Positions 31,284 through 36,852 of a stretch of DNA of 36,852 bases are shown here, piece by piece. A program made the translations under genes and the position numbers. Numbering within the stretch: the first letter of the stretch is position 1; the number at the start of each line of letters is the position of its first letter. The stretch is from the NCBI GenBank assembly GCA_027490955.1, contig JAIXXB010000016.1:1-36852 (forward strand), in the 5' to 3' direction. Source of the stretch: Rhodobacter sp. Lineage in GTDB: Bacteria > Pseudomonadota > Alphaproteobacteria > Rhodobacterales > Rhodobacteraceae. Under the pieces are notes generated by a model. It saw only the letters and a program-made list of their open reading frames with translations, was not told the origin of the DNA and made no database searches.

Positions 31284-34200
31284 ATGACTGTTTTCTACAA
31301 TAACCTTGGTATCGGCGGGTTCTTGGACCTGCTGTTCGGGCAAACTGGTTCCTTGACCAAGACCTATACGCTGCCCGCTACGGGCGCGAGTTTTGTGGTG
31401 GAAACGAACCTTGAACGGTTCGAGACGCTTGGATTGACGACCAATCCCATCGACAATTGGGACAGCTATAATCTTGTCTCGCAGAACGGCACAGGGGCGA
31501 CATCCAGCACAGGCAGCACTGTGGGCGGGGGCACGCAAACATGGGGTTTGCAATATGGTAGCCTGCGCATCATCAACCAAGAAGCGCCGCCACTGACGGG
31601 TGGATTGCTGGAAAATGATCGGCTGCGTTTTGAGCTTGATACAGGGCCAGGCTCGGCATGGGCCAATTTGACACCGGGCGGATCACTGACGCAAACCATC
31701 ACCATCAGCGCCCGCGAAAACGGCGGCTTTTTGCTTTTGCCTGATGCGGATGGCGATCTTGCCACCACGAATGACACCTTCACCTTTACCCTGACCTTCC
31801 GCAAAGATTCGGGTGTGGCGCCGCCTCCTGCGGGTGGGCCTGTGGATGGCACAGACAGCGCTCAGATCATGGGCATCGGCTTTACCGATGCGCAGGGCGA
31901 CCAGATTGATGGTGCTGATGGTGTGAATGACACGATCAACGCCAATGCGGGCAACGATTCCGTTCAGGCAGGTTTGGGCAATGACGTCGTCTTTGCAGGT
32001 GGCGGCGATGATATTGTCGAAGGTCAGGCGGGCAATGACCAGATTCTGGGCGGCGACGGGCTTGACACGCTGTATGGCGGCGATGGCGACGACACGCTGG
32101 ACGATCTGGGCGGCACGCCTTCGACCACGGGCCGTGATCTGATGTATGGCGGCGCGGGCAATGACGTCTTCTTTGATGCGGCGGGCAATGACACGCTGTA
32201 TGGCGGTGATGGCAACGACCGCTTGACGGGTGACAATACGGGCGACGACATCCTTTATGGCGACGCTGGTGAAGATACGCTGGACGGCGGTGTGGGGCGC
32301 GATTCCCTATTTGCGGGGATCGGCAATGACGTTTTGGTCGGCGCTGCGGGCAATGATATCATCGTATCGGGGGCGGGCAATGATGCCAGTTTTGGCGGTG
32401 ATGGGGATGACTTTATTGATGATGCAGGCGGCACCCCTGCAGGCACGGGCGATGATCAGGCCTTTGGCGGTGCGGGCAATGACACTGTCTTTGATTCCTC
32501 GGGCAATGACACCATTTTTGGCGGCACGGGCAATGACAGCCTAACTGGCGACAGCACTGGCGATGAGTTGATTTATGGCGACGGCGGTAACGACACTGTC
32601 GCAGGTGGCACGGGCAATGATATTTTGTTCGGCGACACCAGCGCAGCGCCAGTCACCACCACAACGCAAACCACCCAAACCTTCCGTTGGAGCAATGTGC
32701 CCGACCCGCAGGATGGCGGCCAAATCGATAATACCGACAACATCGGATCGCGCACCATCACGCAAACTTTGGCGGGCACAACGGTCAGTGTCACAACGCC
32801 AACCTCGATTGGGTCAGAGTTTTCGACCAATGATGTGGTGACCACCGGCCTTCCTTCGGGCACGAATGACTTTTCCAGCCTAAAATCGATTGTCACAGGC
32901 AATCAGGCGGGAACCTATACCATCCAATTCTCGCAATCGGTCAGCAATGTTTCCTTCTCGCTTAGCGATCTTGGCTCGGGTTTGGACTATGTTGACGTGG
33001 TCGCCTATGATGCCAATAACGTGCGGATTCCTTTGGATATTATCCAAGGATCGGATCTGATTGTTGACCAATCGGGCGGCATTGATCTGCGCATTCGCGA
33101 AGGCGTGCAGCAGACTGACGGATCAAACGATGACACCGCAGCAGCGCTGGTCAATATTCCTGGCCCTGTGGCGCGCATCACCATTGCCCATGTGGGTGTG
33201 TCGGGAGATTTGTCTTGGATCTATCTGTCCGACATCAACTTTACGACCACGACAACTACGATCGAGCCCAGCGGTGATGACCAACTTTATGGCGGTATTG
33301 GCGATGACACGCTTTTTGGCGGTTTGGGCAATGACACAGTCACTGGCGGCGCGGGCCATGATTCTCTGCAAGGTGATGCGGGCAACGATACCCTTTTTGG
33401 GGACAATAACACCAGCGCAACCCCCGGCACACGCAGCTTTACCTACACGAACAATTTCGACGGCGCTGATCCTTTGCTGGGCGCAAGCCAAACCCTATTC
33501 GGCGGCGCGCCCGGTGTCACCAATATCCTAAACAGCCCCGATCCAGACGGCGAAAAAGAATTTGTGTTCGTCCAAGGCTTTTCGACAGGGCAAGAAGCCT
33601 CGCTTGCGATCAACCCGTCTTTGGTGTCTGGAGAGCGCGTCTCGACCCTGAACCTTAGTTTTGTGACGGATATCGGCTCGCCTTCGGGGCTGGACAATTT
33701 CGATGGTATCTCTGCCAGCTTTGGCGATCCGTCCACCTTGCCGGCAAATAGGGAATATGAAAACGGCCTTGGCACGGGTCTGGCCATTCGCATCGACCCG
33801 CTGGCAAATGTGGCAGAAATTCGCTGGAATGGCGTTGTCATTGGCAGCGTCACCTCGCCAAATCTGGAAACGCGCGGCGAAGGCACGTTCATTCTGACTG
33901 TGTCCAACACGGGCGTCGTCAGTGTCACCTTGCCGACCGATTCCACCCCCGTGTTGACCGCGACCATTCCCAATGGCGAATGGGCCACAGTCAACCAGAC
34001 GGGTTGGCAATATGTGCTGGCAGGGCGGACAGGTTCCAATTCAGGCTCGGCCTATGTCGATGACGTGCAGATCACTGCAAATATCACAGGCACACCGATT
34101 GCGCCTGCCGTGGTGGGCCAAGACACGATCCTTGGCGGCGCGGGCAATGATGTGATTTACGGCGAAGCGGGCAATGACTCGCTTTTGGGTGGTGCTGGGG

Positions 34201-36852
34201 CGGACACGCTGTATGGCGGCATTGGCAATGACACGTTCAGCGTCAATTCGGGTGCGGCTGCAACCGATGGCGGCGGCGATCGTGTGTTTGGTGGCGCGGA
34301 AGGCAGCACAGATAATGACGTTCTTGACCTGCGATATGCGGGCAATGTCACCATCGTTCAATCGGCGGACGCGAATGATGCAGGGGCCTTTAGCGGCACT
34401 GTCACCTTCCAAAACGGATCAGTGCTGAATTTTGAAGGCATCGAGACGATTTTGCGCGGGGATGGGATCGTCAATGGCACCGATGGCGCCCAAAATATGG
34501 CACCCGGCTTTGTTGATGCGCAGGGCGACATAATCGATGGTGCAGATGGATTTAATGACACCATTTTGGGCGCAGCAGGCGCAGATACGATCAGCGCAGG
34601 TCTGGGCAACGATTCCGTCGATGGCGGCAATGACAATGACCAAATCTTTGGCGGCGCGGGCAATGACACGCTGGATGGCGGCACGTCGGATGGCGGCAAT
34701 GATACTGTCTACGGCGATGCGGGCGATGATCTCTTGTTTGGCGGCACGGGCGGTGCAGATACGCTGTATGGCGGCGATAACAATGACACATTGGGCGGCG
34801 GCAATGACCGCGATGTGCTGTATGGCGATGCGGGCAATGACGAGTTGCACGGCGATTTGCCTATGGGCGGCACCTCGCAAGAGGGGGCCGATACCCTATA
34901 TGGCGGCGACGGCGATGATCTCATCTTCCTGAATTACAACGCCACACAGCGCGGCGGCGAGGCTTATGGCGGCACGGGCAGCGATTTTGTGCAAGGCACG
35001 AATTTTGCCGACTATGTCGATGCAGGGCTGGGCGATGATTTTGTCATGTCGGGCAGCGGAAATGACACGCTGCGCGCGCGCGAAGGCAATGATTACATCG
35101 ATGCGGGCGCGGGCGATGATAACGTTCTGGGCGAAGAGGGCGATGACACGCTGCGCGGGCGTGAAGGCAGTGATTTTCTGGCTGGCGGCGCGGGCAATGA
35201 CAACATCCTTGGCGAGGATGGCAATGATACGATCTACGGCGACACTGGCAATGATTTCATCGGTGGCGGGGCTGGCGATGACATCATTGGCGATGCGCTG
35301 GGCGGGTTTCCCGAAGGCGGCGATGACCATTACTATGGCGACACGGGCAATGACACGCTGCACGGCGGGCTTGGCAATGATACGCTGGTCGGTGGCGCGG
35401 GTGCAGACCTGATCTATGGCGGTGACGGCAGTGATCTGATCACGCTCGACAATCCGTTTGTTGCGGGCGAAACACCTGCCACCGATGGCGGGGGCGATAC
35501 AGTTTACGGCGGCGCGGGCGCAAGTGATCTTGACGTTCTCGACCTGCGCGGCGCAGGCCCCGTCACCATTGTGCAAACTGCCGATCCAGATGATGCAGGC
35601 GCGCTGCGCGGCACCGCCACTTTCCAAAATGGCGCGGTTTTGTCTTTTGCAGGGATCGAGTCCATCCTGCGCGACAATGACGGGATAGTGGATGGCACCG
35701 CGGGCGGAGATGTCATGACGCCCAGCTCTGGCCCAGGCGGCACGCCTTTTGCCGATACGCAGGGCGATCAGATTGATGGGCCAGATGGTATCGATGACAT
35801 CATCGCCGCCAGCGGCGGCAATGACACAGTCAATTCTGGCCTTGGCAATGATACCGTCTATGGCGGCGATGGTGATGATGTCTTGGACGATCTGGCGGGC
35901 ACGCCCAGCACCACAGGCAGTGATTTGGTTTACGGTGGCACGGGCAATGACGACATCCGCGACAGCGCGGGCAATGATACGCTCTATGGCGATGGCGGCA
36001 ATGATACGGTTATTGGCGATAACATAGGCGATGATCTGATCTATGGTGGCCAAGGCGCCGACTCGTTGGTGGGTGGGGCGGGCAATGACAGGCTAGATGG
36101 CGGCGCGGAGAATGACACTGTTGATGGCGGGATCGGCGACGATTCCGTCACAGGTGGCACGGGGGCGGATTCTGTTCTGGGCGGTGATGGATCCGACACG
36201 CTAGAGGGCGGCCTTGGTAATGATACCCTCGACGGCGGGGCAGGGGACGATGACATCGTCCTTGGCAGCGCCGATAGTGCCGCAGGCGGCGCAGGGGATG
36301 ATGTCTTTACGCTCAACCCCGCTGAAATTGGCATCAGCGATGCGATGACCATCGTGGGCGGCGAAGGCGGCGAGGATCTGAGTGATCCAGCCAATGGCGG
36401 TGCGGGCGATGTGCTGGATCTATCGATCAGCCTTGATCCTGTGGTGGTGACATTTGGCACCAATGCCGAATCTGGCGCAGTCAATGGGATCGATATTGAT
36501 GCGGGTGTGGACATCACCTTTTCCGAAATTGAAAAGGTCATCACTACAGATTTAGACGACACCGTTATCGGTGGCGCTGCCACGGGGCCTATTCAGATAG
36601 ATACAGGCGCGGGCAACGATACCATCGTAACTGGCGCTGGCAATGACACTGTTTTGGCTGGTGATGGGAATGACACGGTTGATGGTGGGATTGGCAATGA
36701 TCAGATCAGCGGTGGTTCTGGGGCTGACAGTATTTCTGGCGGTGATGGGGACGACACGATTTTCGACGGCCCCGGTGTTGACACGATTTTTGGGGGTGCG
36801 GGCAATGATATTGTTGACGATGCGGGTGGGTTCAACTCGTCTTCGGATGCAA
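31284..36852 (+). CDS. Giant RTX (glycine-aspartate nonapeptide) calcium-binding protein, C-terminus beyond window
   Basis: An uninterrupted frame starts at the ATG at 31284 (AAGGAA 7 bases upstream) and is still open at the edge, giving at least 1,856 residues. The first ~180 residues are a unique N-terminal domain without a Sec signal, as expected for type I secretion. From ~residue 215 the protein is dominated by GGxGxDxUx-type repeats (GNDTLYGG, GNDVLVGA, GDDTLDD) that bind Ca2+ as parallel beta-rolls. Two non-RTX inserts occur at residues ~453-662 and ~710-946; the second looks like a beta-sandwich. A cassette containing VTIVQ, TFQNG, GIE.ILR and DAQGD.IDG recurs. The secretion signal and any C-terminal domain lie outside. 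It is probably a surface or exported adhesin-like protein; no toxin motif is seen. Confidence 0.93.
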   Translation, partial: MTVFYNNLGIGGFLDLLFGQTGSLTKTYTLPATGASFVVETNLERFETLGLTTNPIDNWDSYNLVSQNGTGATSSTGSTVGGGTQTWGLQYGSLRIINQEAPPLTGGLLENDRLRFELDTGPGSAWANLTPGGSLTQTITISARENGGFLLLPDADGDLATTNDTFTFTLTFRKDSGVAPPPAGGPVDGTDSAQIMGIGFTDAQGDQIDGADGVNDTINANAGNDSVQAGLGNDVVFAGGGDDIVEGQAGNDQILGGDGLDTLYGGDGDDTLDDLGGTPSTTGRDLMYGGAGNDVFFDAAGNDTLYGGDGNDRLTGDNTGDDILYGDAGEDTLDGGVGRDSLFAGIGNDVLVGAAGNDIIVSGAGNDASFGGDGDDFIDDAGGTPAGTGDDQAFGGAGNDTVFDSSGNDTIFGGTGNDSLTGDSTGDELIYGDGGNDTVAGGTGNDILFGDTSAAPVTTTTQTTQTFRWSNVPDPQDGGQIDNTDNIGSRTITQTLAGTTVSVTTPTSIGSEFSTNDVVTTGLPSGTNDFSSLKSIVTGNQAGTYTIQFSQSVSNVSFSLSDLGSGLDYVDVVAYDANNVRIPLDIIQGSDLIVDQSGGIDLRIREGVQQTDGSNDDTAAALVNIPGPVARITIAHVGVSGDLSWIYLSDINFTTTTTTIEPSGDDQLYGGIGDDTLFGGLGNDTVTGGAGHDSLQGDAGNDTLFGDNNTSATPGTRSFTYTNNFDGADPLLGASQTLFGGAPGVTNILNSPDPDGEKEFVFVQGFSTGQEASLAINPSLVSGERVSTLNLSFVTDIGSPSGLDNFDGISASFGDPSTLPANREYENGLGTGLAIRIDPLANVAEIRWNGVVIGSVTSPNLETRGEGTFILTVSNTGVVSVTLPTDSTPVLTATIPNGEWATVNQTGWQYVLAGRTGSNSGSAYVDDVQITANITGTPIAPAVVGQDTILGGAGNDVIYGEAGNDSLLGGAGADTLYGGIGNDTFSVNSGAAATDGGGDRVFGGAEGSTDNDVLDLRYAGNVTIVQSADANDAGAFSGTVTFQNGSVLNFEGIETILRGDGIVNGTDGAQNMAPGFVDAQGDIIDGADGFNDTILGAAGADTISAGLGNDSVDGGNDNDQIFGGAGNDTLDGGTSDGGNDTVYGDAGDDLLFGGTGGADTLYGGDNNDTLGGGNDRDVLYGDAGNDELHGDLPMGGTSQEGADTLYGGDGDDLIFLNYNATQRGGEAYGGTGSDFVQGTNFADYVDAGLGDDFVMSGSGNDTLRAREGNDYIDAGAGDDNVLGEEGDDTLRGREGSDFLAGGAGNDNILGEDGNDTIYGDTGNDFIGGGAGDDIIGDALGGFPEGGDDHYYGDTGNDTLHGGLGNDTLVGGAGADLIYGGDGSDLITLDNPFVAGETPATDGGGDTVYGGAGASDLDVLDLRGAGPVTIVQTADPDDAGALRGTATFQNGAVLSFAGIESILRDNDGIVDGTAGGDVMTPSSGPGGTPFADTQGDQIDGPDGIDDIIAASGGNDTVNSGLGNDTVYGGDGDDVLDDLAGTPSTTGSDLVYGGTGNDDIRDSAGNDTLYGDGGNDTVIGDNIGDDLIYGGQGADSLVGGAGNDRLDGGAENDTVDGGIGDDSVTGGTGADSVLGGDGSDTLEGGLGNDTLDGGAGDDDIVLGSADSAAGGAGDDVFTLNPAEIGISDAMTIVGGEGGEDLSDPANGGAGDVLDLSISLDPVVVTFGTNAESGAVNGIDIDAGVDITFSEIEKVITTDLDDTVIGGAATGPIQIDTGAGNDTIVTGAGNDTVLAGDGNDTVDGGIGNDQISGGSGADSISGGDGDDTIFDGPGVDTIFGGAGNDIVDDAGGFNSSSDA
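31927..32640 (+). repeat. RTX repeat block 1
   Basis: Tandem nonapeptide-type units of about 27 bases encode GNDxVxxGxGNDxVFAGGGDD-like sequence (in short units), with frequent GGCAATGAC codons. Two Thr-rich breaks with GGTPSTTG and GGTPAGTG interrupt the roll. At DNA level this is a degenerate coding repeat, not a CRISPR array. Confidence 0.85.
32640..33270 (+). other. Non-RTX insert A within the RTX protein
   Basis: About 210 residues without GD-rich repeats begin after a Thr-rich linker (TTTTQTTQTFRWSNVPDP). The stretch holds alternating hydrophobic beta-strand-like segments (YTIQFSQSVSNVSFSLSDL, DYVDVVAYDANN) and ends in a TTTTTTIEP linker. It looks like a separate extracellular beta domain. 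I do not recognise the family with confidence. Confidence 0.6.
33411..34122 (+). other. Non-RTX insert B, probable beta-sandwich (lectin/LamG-like) domain
   Basis: About 237 residues between RTX blocks. The segments SFTYTNNFDGADPLLG, VSTLNLSFVTDIGSPSGLDNFDG, GTGLAIRIDP and VAEIRWNGVVIGSV fit a concanavalin-like jelly roll. The C-terminal SGSAYVDDVQITANI resembles the last strand of such domains in secreted Rhodobacterales proteins. A carbohydrate-binding role is inferred from fold impression only. Confidence 0.5.
34260..34575 (+). repeat. Internal RTX cassette, copy 1
   Basis: A ~105-residue cassette starts at ATDGGGD, passes DVLDLR, VTIVQSAD, DAGAFSGT, TFQNG and GIETILR, and ends at DAQGDIIDGADG. 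Copy 2 at 35478-35805 has the same order of motifs. The tail portion also occurs alone at 31842-31935. Confidence 0.8.
35478..35805 (+). repeat. Internal RTX cassette, copy 2
   Basis: It starts at ATDGGGD, then DVLDLR, VTIVQTAD, DAGALRGT, TFQNG and GIESILR, and ends DTQGDQIDGPDG. Relative to copy 1 it carries a short insertion (SSGPGGTP) before the DTQGD motif. It is evidence of duplication within the gene. Confidence 0.8.

Noticed and set aside
34896-36053. 385-residue open frame on the minus strand inside the RTX region
   Set aside because: Its translation is an Ile/Ala-rich quasi-repeat (IIARAVADVVIARA-like), the mirror of the GGxGND codons. The plus-strand RTX frame is continuous across it. 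It is a by-product of the repeats.
31927-36852. Regularly spaced GGCAATGAC-type DNA repeats suggesting CRISPR or a minisatellite
   Set aside because: The repeats are in frame, vary in sequence and encode RTX nonapeptides. There are no constant direct repeats with unique spacers.

Overview
The window looks like a chromosomal segment of an alphaproteobacterium of the Rhodobacterales (Rhodobacteraceae / Roseobacter type). This rests on high GC, tightly packed operons, the gene families present (HutF/HutG histidine route, GlcDEF, AcuI, single-domain ModE) and a very long RTX protein. The species cannot be named from the sequence.

Layout. Positions 1-114 are the end of an IS5-type insertion sequence that has cut off a sugar-nucleotide dehydratase (PseB/CapD type, 70-420). 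Positions 558-7891 hold a complete five-step histidine degradation locus: hutI-hutH-hutG-hutU on the minus strand and hutF-hutC on the plus strand, divergent from a 90-bp control region. Positions 7904-12640 hold glycolate oxidase glcDEF followed by a translationally coupled DMT-family transporter (minus strand). Positions 12894-23660 are a ten-gene minus-strand amino-sugar operon. It contains a sugar ABC importer (two permeases, binding protein, ATPase), a Gfo/Idh/MocA protein, two SIS-domain enzymes (NagB-II-like and AgaS-like), a ROK kinase, a GatZ/KbaZ-family protein and NagA. Divergent from it lie a GntR regulator and a GH20 hexosaminidase without a signal peptide (23865-26455). Positions 26452-29451 hold modE-modABC for molybdate, preceded on the same strand by acuI (29469-30458). 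An 825-bp non-coding stretch follows. A giant RTX protein gene then starts at 31284 and runs off the right edge, open for at least 1,856 codons.

How the genes work together. The hut genes take histidine to glutamate and formate through N-formimidoylglutamate and N-formylglutamate. The amino-sugar locus can be read as import of a HexNAc oligosaccharide, cytoplasmic cleavage by GH20, phosphorylation by the ROK kinase and deacetylation by NagA. Two parallel SIS enzymes would then act on glucosamine-6-P and galactosamine-6-P. The galacto branch would end at tagatose-6-P, and the GatZ-family protein stands there with no aldolase partner in the window. This suggests it acts as a 4-epimerase that returns the carbon to fructose-6-P. 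The most interesting points are this route, a six-copy TTGGTA/TACCAA operator array in the divergent promoter, a strong stem-loop inside the ABC operon, a Mo-box overlapping the 3' end of modE, and the cassette structure of the RTX protein. Thirteen gene pairs overlap by exactly 4 nt, so translational coupling is pervasive.

No tRNA, rRNA, CRISPR array or replication origin was recognised.
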